DNA of 64,000 bases from Petunia secreta (GCA_029990175.1 JARKIP010000211.1:434001-498000); one strand, 5' to 3'. Positions 12,396 through 24,515 are shown, counted from the stretch's first letter. Numbers and translations are program-made. Notes: generated by a model from the sequence alone, not told the origin.

Positions 12396-13268
12396 TGGTG
12401 GTGAGAACTTGGCTAGGAATTGCTTCACTAATTCTTGCCATGTAAAGATGGAATTTCTCGGCAATTTTTTCAACCAATCTTTGGCTTTCCCGGTGAGAGA
12501 ATAGTGAAATACTCTTAACCTTAATGATTCTTTCGAGACTCTTACCGACTTGTAGAGATTACAAGTTTGTACAAAATTTCTCAAGTGGTCATTTGCATCC
12601 TCATTCTTTCCACCACTAAAGAACCCATGTTGTTCGAGACCTAGAAAAATCACACTTGGAGTACTAATACTAGCATTGCCATGAATTGGAGGAGGAATTA
12701 TGGCACTTGCAAAGCTATTCATATCAACTTCTTCTTCGGTCTCCTCATCATCTTCATAGTCTTGTATTTCTTGTTGATAGTCCTGAGCACCTCTAGCATA
12801 CTCTTGATTCCGGTTGACATTACGAGCATTCACTCATTAACATTGCCCCCTCGGTTGACATTGGCGCTACCTCCACGGTTTGAACCCCGACCACCTTGGT
12901 TTACATCTCGGCCACCTTGGTTTGCATTGTTGCCTCCCCGATTAGCATACACGCAACACCAATATCTTTCCCAAGATTTCCTTAGCACCCGCATTTGGTT
13001 GAGCAAAAGGATTATCACCTTGAGGTGCCATATTTTAAACTTGTGGATCATTAGCTTCCTCTTGAAGATCATCATCATTTATTTGCTCGACATGAAATGT
13101 ATAACCCTCGATTCATCGAGCTTTACATGGAATTCTTCATCGAGCTTTACATGGAATTCTTCATCATATTCTTCTTCATAACCTTGCAGAATTCCCATGT
13201 TGATGATTATAATAATGGTTGTAATTGGGATTCCGCAAGTTCCGATTAGGATTTCTCCTATAAGCCAT
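12396..13268 (-). pseudogene. Ty3-type retrotransposon gag fragment
   Basis: Reading the minus strand, the frame has an Asn/Arg/Gly-rich N-terminal part, a short acidic stretch, then the gag core FSGGKNEDANDHLRNFVQTC, LRVFHYSLTGKAKDWLKKLP and FTWQELVKQFLAKF. The N-terminal part (12830-13268) contains stops and a frame change. The core is cut at about 12395, where unrelated sequence follows. A 24-bp tandem duplication occurs at about 13109-13160. The LTR at 13391-14545 lies directly upstream on the same strand, so both belong to one truncated minus-strand element of Athila/Tat type. Confidence 0.8.
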
Positions 13269-13390
13269 GTTTCACCTACACAAGGTAAAACAAAAACAAT
13301 AGTAAAATGCTAGGACTTGAAAACTAAACAACTTTTATTAACTAATGCAACTCAATATTTAAACCATAGTTCCCCAATGGCACCAAAATT

Positions 13391-14545
13391 TGATCCACGC
13401 TCAATTCTATACCATTAATAGTGAGGAGCGGTCGTCAAAATATAATACCCAATGTGAGTCGGGGTTGATTTCTCAAAGGAATTAGCTTGTAAAGTAAGAG
13501 AGTTGTAAATAGAAATTCAAATGGAGCTTAGAATTGAGTCCTAGAAACGGGGATGTTTGATATACTTCTACGTTAAACTATAATGCATACAAATTAAAGT
13601 GAGTAATTGATTCTATATTACGAAGCTAGGAGTGTAAACGGCTAATAGTAATATCCAATCAACTGGTGTATTCACTTCACCTTCCCAATAAAAGTAGAAT
13701 TATGGTCGAGTTGTTCTAATGTAATCTCTAGAACCCTCCCGGCCTAAGAGAGATTTACCTCACCTCGCTCGCCAAAGCCTTAGATGAGCGTATAAAGAAC
13801 CACTCAAGGACCCGAGGAAAGGAGACCTCTTCCGAGCGTAACTACTTTTAGATTGGTTAGTCTATAAATAGCTATCAACCCAAATCCTCGCCACCTCCAC
13901 TATTCTACGCTAACTAATCTCTCCCAAGCCTTTAATTAGAAAAGTAGACGAGAAATCTCAAATATCATGGATTCTGAAATCTTGATGTTATTGTAATGGG
14001 GAGATGGATAATTGTTACTTGTGTTATGGTTGGTGAAATTGAACATCACCCACTAATTTTCAATCACTTATAGCATGTTTACACCCCCAGTTATGAGTTT
14101 AGCCACTCATACTAGGGGTTTGAATAAAAGCAATAAATATGTAATAAAATGAAGAAATGATTTCAAACATAGATATTGAATCGATATATGAACCAAGATT
14201 CAAAAATACAAATTAAGAAGCTTAAGAATCGATGTAAAGACCTCTACTTGGCTCCTCAAATCGCCTCTAGAAAGAGTGTGTGCAATATTGAATGTAGTGT
14301 TGTTAAACCCTAGTTTTAGCTATTTATACAAGCTGAAAGACAGCCGGTACAGAGTCAGAGGCAGAGCGCCTCTGCAGTGAAGGCGGTCCGCCTAATCCTG
14401 GGCTGCCAAAGTCACACTCTCTGAACTTTTTCAGGCGCTCCGCCTGGAATTCTAGGCGGAGCGACTCAAGTTGAACCTCAATTTTTGCTTCTCTAAAGTT
14501 TTCTAGGCGAGGCGCCTCAGTACGCAAATCATAAGCAGCTTGTAG
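13391..14545 (-). mobile_element. LTR of the minus-strand element, start side uncertain
   Basis: On the minus strand the LTR ends GAGCGTGGATCA and is followed by a leader beginning AATTTTGGTGCCATTGGGGA, a form typical of Athila-like primer-binding regions. Its interior matches the plus-strand LTR at 17778-19207 in several places (the Ser/Arg-site-rich block near 13740-13860 and the closing GACGACCGC/TGAGG block). It contains palindromic GGCGGTCCGCC and GGCGCTCCGCC motifs at 14380-14515. The outer end near 14545 is a guess, as homology to the other LTR fades there. Confidence 0.6.
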
Positions 14546-14587
14546 GATTTACTACAAAAAAAATTTTGAACAAGAACATTTACCCCC

Positions 14588-16135
14588 AATCGAGTCATTG
14601 GGATGAAACAAGTTGAAAAAGTGAACCCAAAAATTTATGAGAGATTTAAGAAAATAGGGTGGAACACTATGCTTAGGAGGAGATTGACAGATGCAAATGA
14701 AAATATGGTGAGAGTGTTCTATGCGAACTTGAGCATAAATGAAAACTATGATTATACAGTGTTTTGTTGGGAGAAATATAAACATGTACGTCAAGCTTAA
14801 AAACTTTTCCCCGAAAGAACACATGGTAAAACTAGCAATGTATGAAGCAGAACAAAGAGCATGGTTGGTGCCAATAATTGGTCGGGAACCAAATCCCACT
14901 TGGAAGCAAAATAGAGTTCAAATTGTGAGGGTTGCTTTAAATTTCGAGGCAAGAGGGTAGAAATACATTGTCATTTCAAGAATCAGACCGACAAAGCAAG
15001 ACAACAAGCTTATTTTGAAAAGAGCAGTCTTGATAGGGTGTATAATGTCAGGCATTTGGTTTAACTTGGGAATGGAAATGATCAAAACAATGGTAGAAGA
15101 TGCTAGATAAACCAACACAAACCTCCTTTCCCAAACATATTGACTGAGTACTTATTAGATTACGGTCGTGTGGCTTGGCCTGGAGATGATACCTCAGGAC
15201 CGATTGCTAAATTTAATTGGTATGCTATTAAAGACATCGGCAATCTGCTTCACCCAGCACATGCTGATCCTCCACAGGCTCTCTCAGGTATTCTTCCACC
15301 TTTTGACATACTCTCTACTTTGGGAACATCTTCTCCCTGTTTTGAGTCTGGCCCTTCTGGCACTGGTACGGGTGCTGGCACTATCGCTAAGGACCTGACT
15401 CGGGATGTGCACGACTTTGGTTTCAAGTTGGAAGAGATCAAATCTCTTATTTCCAACTTACCCCAAGTCTAGCTACCACATCCACCTCCATTTTCGGCCA
15501 TCACTATGGAGAAATTTGTCGAGATGGTGAAGGCCATGAATGCTCATACATTAGCCCTCGAGAGGAACACCAAAGCCCTCGAAGATCACACCAACGCCAT
15601 TGATGGCCATAAGAGTAACATTAAGGATATGAAGAAAGCCTTGAGGGGTATGGCTCATAAGTACCAAAACTCAGACAAGAAATTGAGCAAGGCCTTAGGA
15701 GTTTCCGCAGACTCTATTAGACTGCCCATAACTGCCCACTCCCAAACATTTGCCTTGAGGCATGTTGCTACTGCGCCACCTCCTACAGCTCCACCATAGG
15801 TTTCTACTCATGTGCCTGGGCCCTCGGGTTCTAAAGCTCCTGATAAACTGTCCAAGAAGGCCCAAGAAAAAGAAGCTGAGGACTTTGAGAAAAGATTTGC
15901 AAGCCAAACAAGCCATGGAGTTCGATGATGATAAGGATGTCCCTCTGGATCCCACTGTTGACCCTACCACTGTCCTTGGCACTCTACATGCTTACTCACT
16001 TTTAGAGCATGTCCAAGACCAGCTTGCTACTGAGTTGTCCATTGAAGAAGCAGTTCGAGTGAGAAATGAGAAAAAGAAGATGGATGATGAGCCTACACCT
16101 GCACCTACGGAAGGCAAGGGCAAGCAGATTGCCTG
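14588..16135 (+). pseudogene. retrotransposon-associated 'putative plant transposon protein' ORF, broken
   Basis: The first part (14603-14800) contains YERFKKIGWNTM and NMVRVFYANL. A further part in other frames has NFEARG, TKQDNKLILKRAVLIGCIMSG and LTEYLLDYGRVAWPGDD (to about 15200). This is the order seen in the domain that plant genome annotations call putative plant transposon protein, often found in the 3' part of Athila/Tat-type elements. A coiled-coil-like stretch with LERNTKALEDHTNAIDGH follows at 15506-15700, then a Pro-rich and a charged tail. An in-frame stop after EARG and frame changes show it is dead. Confidence 0.6.
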
Positions 16136-17777
16136 GTTAGTGCCACGGAGTCCCTTTCTACCCTCCTTTACACTTCTTTTGTTTTGCTTAGCATACGGGA
16201 CGATGCTGGATTCTTTAGTTGGGGGAGAGGTTAAGACTCATATGTGTATTTTGGATGAAAAATTGTACTTGTGCCTTAAATGATATCCATGTATGAATTT
16301 GAACCATTTTTATGTATATACACTTTCATGTTGATAGTTTAGCTTGTTTTTTTGTTATGTTCGAAAAGGTTTTAGTAATAAGCTTACGATTTTCTTCGCT
16401 TAGTTCTTTCTGGATGTTCGTTTTTAACCAATTATGTACATGAAAAGTTTTTAAAATGTATTAGTGACTCATGTGGTACTACCTTATGTTACGTTATTTT
16501 TATGGCATATGAAAAGTAGTTGTGTACTTTAATCAACATGGCTTAAGTTGCAGTCCATGAGGTTCTTTTGTTGGCTTATTGAGTTGTTGGCGTGGTCCAA
16601 ACTTCGACCATTGCATGTTTTGTGAATGAATTTCTTTATTGTGTGTTTAGATTTTGTACTTGGAAGATCACTTGCATGTGTGGTGAGATTTTTTCATAAT
16701 AAGCTCGTGTATATGACTTGAAAGTTTGAAGCTTGCCTTTAGTGTACTTTGAGACGAAATCCTAGGTGATACTTGACTTGAGACATGATTTTAGGCTTTC
16801 TTTGGACCGCTAGAATTCTAAATGGCCTACCCGTACATATTAATCCTAGTCAACCCATTTGAGCTTTTAATCGTTCATTTGGAAACCACAAAGTGTAACC
16901 CAAACCAACTCTTGTGTGCTAAGGCACCAACCTTCTTTTGGCTCTAACCTCCTTGTATGCATTGAAAAATATGCAACTTAGACTAACACCTATGTTTGGG
17001 GGAGATGGTGAAAGTCGAGAAACCTCTTGTGAACGTTATTAAAGTTTATATATAAAAAAGAGAGAGAGAACTGAAAACAAAAAGATAAAAGAAATAATGA
17101 ATACTATCTTCTAAAAAAAGGGTGAAATTAGCCGAAAAGAAAAGAAAAAAAGAAAATAAATTTACAACTAAAAAGATTAAAGATGATGTAGTGCGAAGGA
17201 GGTGTAAAGTCACTAATTAGCCAAACATACCACACCTTGAACCAAAAGCCTACATTACAACCTTATCAAGTCCTATTTGATTTAAAGTCAAGTGTTCCTA
17301 CATTAGTGGAGAAGTACAAGAAGGGCATGTCTTTGAGTTCTTAAAAAGTATACATGAGCATTTCCTTGTGAGTGTAATAGTTTGATCATTAGAGTCCAAT
17401 CTTTGTTCTAATTTTTTTTTTTTTTGTGAGTAAAGGATTCTATTCTTTCTCGTGAGGATAGCAAGTAACTTTTGAGTGTGAAGGTTGAATGCATGATGAG
17501 GTACATGAACAAGTGAAGTGAGCCGATGACCTTGAGGAAACTCTAGAGGCTCATATGTTTCCTTTGGTCATAGTTTGGTTAAGATACGTAGTTTGCTTGT
17601 CAAGTGTCCACCAAAGTAATTGTAACTAGTTGGTACCAACAGAATCATTAATGCAAAATGATCTTTGAAACTTCAAAGAGTGGAACATGACTCGACATTG
17701 AGCTTAAATTTGAACATACTTTAGTATCCTTTATTTTGAGTTGCTTGAGGACAAGCAAAGACTTAAGTTTGGGGGAG
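16136..17777 (+). other. 3' non-coding region of the Athila/Tat-type element, with polypurine tracts
   Basis: No coding frame. Three TTGGGGGAG-type purine tracts occur, at about 16219, 16995 and 17769. The last (AAGTTTGGGGGAG) directly precedes the LTR and fits the functional polypurine tract for plus-strand DNA priming. A/G-rich low-complexity sequence lies at 17050-17160. Confidence 0.55.
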
Positions 17778-19207
17778 TTAATAAGATGGTATTTTACCAA
17801 CTTAAAGACTACTTTAGATTTTCATTGTGAATCCAAAAGCAACATTTGGCATTATTAATGTGATAAATTGCTTAGTTTCAGGTTTCAATGAGTTTGCATG
17901 AGTGTTGACTAAAGATTGAAGCTAAAGAGTGATATTTGGATCCAAAAGTATGAAGATTCTGGCCTCTGCAGAAAAGGGCGCCCGGCCCAACACCTTAGGC
18001 AGATGCCCTAAGGAGAAGCGGAGAGTTGCAAAGTTGAAGCAAGAGTTGGGCGCCCCCTCCCCCCCCCCCCCCGGCAAGTAGGCGGACTGCCTACTGAGAT
18101 TCAGAGAGTCTGCATGTCTGGAACCAAAAGAGGCGGACTGCCTCAAGAGCTAGGCGGACCGCCCATCACCTGCACAAATGAAGAAGTCCAGTCAGTCAAG
18201 TCTTCAATGGTCGGACCGTCCCTGGCCTGAGGTGGGCCGCCCATGCCAAGATAAAATTTTTGTAATTGTTTTCCTAGCTTAGTTTAAATAGAACAAGTTA
18301 GGATTTTAACATCATTCTATTCTACATTTCATATACTACTCTTAGAGGCGAATTACAAGATTGAAGGTTTTCATTAATTTGTAAGCTTTATACTTGTAAT
18401 TTTGAATCATTAACCTTATAGCAAATATATATTCATGTTTGAATCCATTCCATCTTTTCATTACATATTTTTATGTTTGATTCAAACCCCTAGTATGAGT
18501 AGCTGTTCATAACTAGGGGCGTAAATTTGGTATAGGTGGTAGAAAATCAATGAGTGTTGTTTAAATTCACCACACATAACATAAGTAACGATTATCCAAC
18601 TCTCATTACATTAACATGAAATTCTTGATATGCATCATATTAAGATTTCATTTTTATTTTACTAGTTAAAGACTCCGGAGAGATTAGCTAGTGTAGATTA
18701 GCGGAGTTGGCAAAGATTTGGATTTTGTTGGCTAAACTTGCCTAACCCATCTAAAAGGAGTTGCACTCGAAAGAGGTCTCCTTTCCTTGGGTCCATAAGT
18801 AGAGCTTTATGAGCTTAACTATGACTTTGGCGAACGTAGTGAGGTAGACCCCTCTTAGGCCTGGCGGATTCTAGGGATTACCAGAGAATGACTCGACCAT
18901 AATTATACTTGTGTTAGGAAGGTGAAACTATTCTACCCATTGATTGGATACTATCATTAGCTAGTTACCCCCCTAGCTTCTTATTATAGAATCAATTACG
19001 TGTTTTCTTAAGTTTATTGCTTTGTAGTTTATGATAGCTTTACGACAAATATTCCTACCTCTATGAATCTTAGCTAACATCAATTGACTATCTATTTGCA
19101 ATTCTCTCACTTGAACGGTTAGTTCATCGATCCCGACTCATATCGGGTATATATTTTTTACGACCGCCCCTCACCGTTAACGGTGTAAGATTGAGCGTGG
19201 AACATCA
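17778..19207 (+). mobile_element. 3' LTR of the plus-strand Athila/Tat-type element
   Basis: It starts just after the polypurine tract with TTAATAAGATGG (likely a decayed TGATAAG-type start) and ends GAGCGTGGAACATCA near 19207. The last 120 bp match the end of the inverted LTR at 13391-14545. Near 17970-18245 it holds several GGCGGACTGCC, GGCGGACCGCC and GGGCGCCC palindromic motifs and a run of about 15 C. No partner 5' LTR in the same orientation is in the window. Confidence 0.65.
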
Positions 19208-19411
19208 AGTTTCCTTGTAATGATGCTTAGTTCAAGGGTTAATCTATGTCTGAAGTTATCTTAAATCAAAAGTGTAGTATTATAGATAAAACTGTTAACG
19301 AATTAACGACTTGAATGGCCGCTTACAGTCTTTTAGTGCACAACCTTTTACTACAAAAATTACAGCGCAAGATAACCTTAAACAAGTAAACACCAGACCC
19401 CAAATTTGGGT

Positions 19412-21280
19412 CTAAAACATTGATTTGTCTCCAAATATAATTACAACAGCAATAAGCATTAGAATGAGTGACGAGAACGAGGAAATATAATGAGATGAAT
19501 TAGCAGCTGAAGTCTTGGTGTTAGGATTTTGAAGCACTGGTCTGATCCCAGGAGTTGTAGTCTTTGGAACCAATGAAGGTTTTGGTTCATCATCTGCTGT
19601 TGGTGTTGCAACAGTTGTATCAACTTCTTCCGGAGGTGGTGCTATTTCTGGTGCTGCTGCTGCTGCTTTAGCAACTGAAGGATAAAAAAAATTGGATGAT
19701 TATAGCATATGATGATATGAACCTCCAAGTTGTGCGAATTCGCAAAATAAACAGTCAATTGGTGCACTAAGTTCTCGTTATGGAAAAAAAATAAAAAATA
19801 AAAAATTCTCGTTATGCGCGGGTTTGGGAAAGGGTCTGACCATATTGACGTAGGCGGATGAATCCTTTTGTTAGGAGTTCAACTGAACTCAATATTTCCG
19901 ACAGCTAACATATGTGTGTTGTATAAGTGAAAAATCAGTATATTTTGACAAATATTAAACTCTTAACACAATTCCCAAAAGTACAACTAGTTCATGTGCT
20001 AAGAGTTTCAAATGTTAAATTCTGGATTGGTCTCTTCCTATTGGATCTATCATATACAACCTTAAATATTTGGCATTTCTCATCGTCACAGAAACAAGTT
20101 TTACCATTGCACCAGGGCTCCTTTCCAGTCCATTAACACAACAATGTAAAAGTACTATTCCCTCAGTTCCATTTTATATGGCATTATTTGACCGGACATG
20201 GAGTTTAAGAAAATAGAGGTTTACCTTGTGAAGTTTTAATTTTGCCCTTGAAAAAGTAAGAAAGAAAAGATTTGAGTAGTAAAAAAGTTGTTGATAGCTT
20301 TAAAAGTATGTTGGGCCCAACAAGGGTAAAATAGAGATGGTGCATTAAATAGTTGTCAAATAAGGAAAGATGTCATTCTTTTTGGGACAAACAAAAAAAG
20401 AAATGGTGCCACATAAATTGGGATAGAGGGAGTAACATTCTTGAACTGGACTTTTGATGATGGCAAGATCAATAGTAATAAATGCTATTTTTTTAATGTA
20501 AATAAGTTGATGCAAAATTACCTCGAGGATTATTAGGAGCAAGAGCAGGAGGAAAAGCAGCAGCACGATGGTGACGAGGAGGATGAGCAGGACCATGATG
20601 GTGATGAGGAGGAGGAGCTGGTGGTGCAGGGGTTGGTACGAACAATGCTGGACCTGCCATGTTTAGCATAAAGTGCAATGAATTATTATTCAATGTACTC
20701 ATAGTTTGGAATTTATGCGTAGTTGAGTCTAATACATTCATTGTCATAGACCATATGACACAAATGACTGTAAGCTTTCAATTGCATGTATTGAAAGCTT
20801 TAATACCTGGAGGTGGAAGGGGAACCCCTGAGGCTGCAAAAATAGCCAAAATAAACTACTTTCAGACTTGATCATAAAATTTAATACTGTAACACAAAGA
20901 AATTCATTAGCTTGATAGATATGAATTGAGTTTAATTTACCACTACACTGAACTGGAACACCAGCATTACATGCTTGGGGAAGTGAAAGTGCCAAAGTAC
21001 GAATAAATGGTATTGAGACGGGAACATTTCCAGTAACAAGGAGACATGCACAATCTATGCTATCAGTCATTGATGACTTAAGTGAATTGCAGCAATCTTC
21101 AGTAGGGGAAGAACCATTGCCACTGCTTCCAGTCAAGTAATTAAAACAAGGAGTGAAAGTACTAAATATTGAACTTGTACATGCTGTATTTATTTGACCA
21201 TTTAACACCTTAAAAGCTGAAACTACTAAAAGGGTTAGCAAAATAACATCTACTGATATAGAAACCTTCAAATTTTCCAT
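19412..21280 (-). CDS. GPI-anchored lipid-transfer protein (LTPG), paralogue 1
   Basis: Four exons on the minus strand: 21280-20941, 20833-20807, 20653-20522 and 19674-19412. All junctions are GT-AG and phase 1, giving 253 residues. A signal peptide (about 1-28) precedes the LTP fold with cysteines C-x10-C-x17-CC-x12-C-x-C-x24-C-x7-C. A long linker rich in Pro, His and Ala (PPPHHHHGPAHPPRHHRAAA) and a Thr/Pro stretch follow, then a hydrophobic GPI-signal tail (SLILMLIAVVIIF). The family places such proteins on the outer plasma membrane, where they bind lipids for surface layers. It is the most divergent of the four: its C2-CC spacing is longer, it lacks the NQTLALALP motif (it has IRTLALSLP), and it has an extra tiny 27-nt exon. 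It lies head-to-head with paralogue 2. Intron 3 carries a Stowaway MITE. Confidence 0.88.
20155..20432. mobile_element. Stowaway-type MITE in LTPG intron
   Basis: The termini CTATTCCCTCAGTTCC and its inverse (GGGATAGAGGGAG) are flanked by TA. It is about 278 bp long and sits in intron 3 of the LTPG gene 19412-21280. The inner stretch GGGACAAACAAAAAAAGAAA matches the copy at 1-163. Confidence 0.8.
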
Positions 21281-21355
21281 CTAGCGTCGATTTTATCTTT
21301 TGATTTGAATAGGTTAATTTCCAGATGAGAATGAGCATATGCAAAATTGCTAATG

Positions 21356-21362
21356 ATTTATA
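21356..21362 (-). promoter_or_regulatory. TATA-like box of LTPG paralogue 1
   Basis: CTATAAATC on the minus strand, about 75 bp upstream of the ATG at 21280, a plausible distance for a short 5' leader. Confidence 0.45.
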
Positions 21363-22015
21363 GTTTACAATGTTTAAAAGACTTCTTTAAGAGGAGTAAA
21401 GGTAGATTAGAAATTTGTGGCTTGGAGTTAAACCGTTTTGACTCATAGTGTAAAGTTGGCATTACCATTTTTTGTTCCAAGCTTAAAGGCTTAAAAAGAT
21501 GGAAGTCCATGTTAGGTAGTGACAGTTAGACTGCTTAGACCATCAGCCAGTCTTAATTTTCCGAGCTAGATTTTGATCGTGATGGACTTTTCATTGGTTC
21601 GCATTGCTCTGAAGGTTTTTTGTTAGAACCAAAACATATTATCCCTTTTCTTATTTGGATTTAGTTTATTTACTTTTTTTACGTTATTAGTATACTTTAG
21701 CTTGTTGTAGTAAGTCACTACTAGTTTTCCAGATTGCTAATTCTTCTTGATAATGTAAACTTGCTTTTATATATATAAATTGTTTGTGTGCAGAAGTTAG
21801 ATTCTTCCTATTTTCCGTAGTTCCCCAAATTCTTTAGCCTCAATAACAAACGCATCAGATTTATGCGTTATGTTGAGAAGACCAATCAAGATCACGCAAC
21901 CCAATAATCTACTCAAGTTAACACTTGTCAAGGATACAAATCAAGTCTTGATTTAATTTATTTTCTAATTGAAGGTTTGTTATTTTTCCTCAAATAGTTT
22001 CAAAGCCACTCATTA
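21363..22015. other. divergent intergenic region between LTPG 1 and LTPG 2
   Basis: About 900 bp separate the two divergent start codons, so this block must hold both promoters. Apart from the TATA-like box at 21356 and the palindrome at 22016-22037 I see no further element or ORF. Confidence 0.5.
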
Positions 22016-22082
22016 GTTAGAGTTGGCCAACCAAACTACCTATTTTTTCTTGTTGGTTTGTGCTGAGACTTTTGGTATTTAA
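22016..22082 (+). promoter_or_regulatory. conserved palindrome plus TATA-like box of LTPG 2
   Basis: GTTAGAGTTGGCCAACCAAA contains the perfect 10-bp palindrome GTTGGCCAAC. About 55 bp downstream lies TATTTAA (22076-22082), roughly 100 bp before the ATG. The same pair at the same spacing is found upstream of LTPG 3 (51225-51288), which suggests retained promoter function. The binding factor is unknown. Confidence 0.5.
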
Positions 22083-22180
22083 TCCACAGCTCTACTCATC
22101 CTCTGTACTCAAACTTCTAAAATCCCAACCAACTCAAACTCCTCTGCTCTTTTCTTTACTTGCTTGCAGCCTTAAACAAA

Positions 22181-23298
22181 ATGGCTTCCAAATTCAATAT
22201 AATGGCTCTAGTCATAGTTTTAGTTGCGTTGTTTTGGAATCATGAGGCTGCAGCTCAATCAAATTGCATGACTACACTTGTTGGATTGGCCCCATGTATG
22301 AATTATGTTACTGGAAATACATCAACTCCATCTTCATCTTGCTGCACGGCACTATCCGGTGTTGTCCAGTCCAACCCAATATGCCTTTGCTCTTTGCTTA
22401 ATGGTGGTGGTTCTGGTCTCGGCATTGCCGTAAATCAAACTCTTGCTCTAGCCTTACCTGGTGCCTGCAATGTACAGACTCCTCCAGTTAGCCAGTGCAA
22501 TGGTAAAATTGCAACATCTATTTAGTTTCACCTACATTACTTGCATATGTGATTAAGATTTGAGTTTAAGTTCTAGACAGTGAGAGCAAAAAAATATACA
22601 CACTATCAGATCACTAATAAAGTAATTACAAGTAAATCTTTATAATGTTAAGACTTAATTGATAGTAACTTGGTAAAATTTGTAACTAACTTGCTTAGCT
22701 AACATAGGTTTAAGGTAAAACAACTCGAGTCCTTAGGTTTTAATTTAATATATACTGATTAGTTTAAAAAGAAAATTACACTATCCATATGTTTTAACTC
22801 CTTGTAATAGGTAATGTGCCTTATTTTTTTGGTTACTTATCTCACTTTTTACATCGGTTGCCTATTACTTATTTAAATGTTTTGATAGCATAAAATTCTT
22901 GTATACTGACTGACAGTATAGAGAAGTTTAACTCATTCACTAACCTTGTTTTACATTTACAAAAACAGCTGCCAATGGACCAAGTGCTTCAGTCCCAGCT
23001 GCAAGTTCACCTTCAGGTTCCCCTGCTCCAACTGGTTCTTCGGATGAAACACCTGAAATTCCAGCAACTCCATCAGGATCAGGTAATTTTAGTATTTCAT
23101 TAGGTCAAATATAACAAGTACAAAAAGAATTATTAAAAGTGTAACACTAATATCATTGTTGCAGGTTCAACAGGATCTAAGACAGATAACTCAAAGAATG
23201 GATCCTCAAATGCAGGAAGCAACATAAAAACTTCTTTCAGTTTAATGGGGTTCCTACTTTTCATTGCATCAAGTGCTTTGGCTTATCCAGGATTTTGA
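22181..23298 (+). CDS. GPI-anchored lipid-transfer protein (LTPG), paralogue 2
   Basis: Exons 22181-22502, 22969-23082 and 23165-23298, GT-AG and phase 1, 189 residues. The signal peptide is about residues 1-25 (ending AAA). The eight-cysteine motif is C-x9-C-x14-CC-x12-C-x-C-x25-C-x9-C, with VNQTLALALP before the seventh cysteine as in many LTPGs. An N-glycosylation-like NQT and NTS are present. A Ser/Pro/Gly/Thr-rich linker (arabinogalactan-like, ASVPAASSPSGSPAPTGSS) and a hydrophobic GPI tail (FLLFIASSALAYPGF) complete it. The ATG chosen is the one directly before the signal peptide; an upstream in-frame start only adds a short polar piece. It shares exon layout with LTPG 3 and 4. Intron 1 carries a repeat at 22735-22935. 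Confidence 0.93.
22735..22935. mobile_element. MITE-like repeat in intron 1 of LTPG 2
   Basis: This block matches 54795-54992 in several ordered segments (GTAATGTGCCTTATTTTTTTGG against TTACGTGCCTCATTTTTTAAG, then GACAGTATAGAGAAGTTTAAC against GTCAGAAGTTAAAC). Related ends occur near 24085 and 51830. Non-coding; the superfamily is not determined. Confidence 0.5.
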
Positions 23299-24159
23299 AG
23301 GACCTTGAGGGGCATTTAATATTATAGTATCTCTTTCTAGCTGAAGCATAGTCACATTTTGTTAAAACATTGTTACCGTCTATTTTTACTGTTTCTTAAT
23401 ATTTTGATTTATATTACGAGAGCTCGTTGTACCATCATTTGTTTTAAATGAAATAATCATTCTTGTGATTCAATCTGAACAGACCCTGTTTTATCTCTCT
23501 GTCTCTTATATGAGTTATATATATAACTCACTTTTATTCCCTAGAGATTATATTTATTAAGTACGTAGTATCTTTTCAGTGACAATGATAATCTAAAGGT
23601 ACTTTCTACTTATGATATACTATAACTTATATACTTTAAAGTAATAGATTGATTGTAGCCAACTTTTATGAACTCCTAAATGAAATAGAGCGCATTTACG
23701 AATAACGTGATTACGCTCTGTGTTGCTCTTTCCAGGAGGGGAAAAATGACATTATAGATATACCAACACAATTAATTAGATATCAACAAGTCAAACAACA
23801 ATGCTACATGTCCAATGTGAACATTGACATTTCTCACAAATAGCCGCATTAGAGTGCATACATGAATCAAAATAATTTAGCACGCCTATTTATCAAAACT
23901 AAGAACTGTTCATAGATTAAGTTTTTGAGAATATAAATTATAATGTAATGGTCAAAATAATGTAAATTCAGCCCTCAACTCTTTTTCACCCAAAACTCGT
24001 TATCTGAGAACTATGATCCTCTTTCTGGATAACTAAACCTTTTGGTGCTGGTATTGCCTACATTTTAGGATTACTTTTTGAGTTTAACTAATATATATAC
24101 CGACTTTTTAAATTATTTTTTACATTGTCCTGTAATTAAAGCATATTACAGTAAATTAT
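23299..24159. other. downstream flank of LTPG 2, no gene
   Basis: AT-rich. AATGAAATAATCA near 23447 could be the polyadenylation signal region of LTPG 2. A repeat end with GAGTTTAACTAATATATATACC lies at about 24080. Nothing coding. Confidence 0.5.
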
Positions 24160-24515
24160 CAAGTATTCTTTTTTGTTTTAATATTGTCAAGCCTAATACT
24201 TCATTTAAATAGCTAATTTACCTTAGAAAATTGAATATGGTTGAGTCACGATGGAAGAATTGACCTTCAAGAATCACAATGGCAAAGACTAGCATATAGT
24301 TGGTATCTTAGGCAATAAAGGAAGGATAAAGATTTGACTTGGCCAAATTATTGGCATAATTAGGACAGCCCAGTGCACAAAGTATTCCGCGTTCACGCAG
24401 GATCCGGATAAGGGCCCCACCTAAGTGGTGTGTGTCCACAGTCTAACCTGATGTAAGCATCAATGATTGTTTTTAATATTAGGCTTGAGAATATTAAAAC
24501 GAAAAAAAATTAAGA
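24160..24515. mobile_element. small TIR element (MITE)
   Basis: The ends GTTTTAATATTGTCAAGCCT (from 24175) and AGGCTTGAGAATATTAAAAC (to 24500) are inverted copies with one mismatch, and weaker similarity extends about 15 bp outward on both sides. The inside is non-coding; at 24385-24440 it holds a GTGCACAAAGTATTCCGCG-type segment resembling the one in LTPG 1 intron 3 (about 19760-19830). A single matching end occurs at 50369-50413. Confidence 0.6.

Noticed and set aside
12681..13181. Plus-strand frame of 166 codons rich in Pro, Leu and Arg
   Set aside because: It is the antisense of the minus-strand gag region, whose homology is clear.
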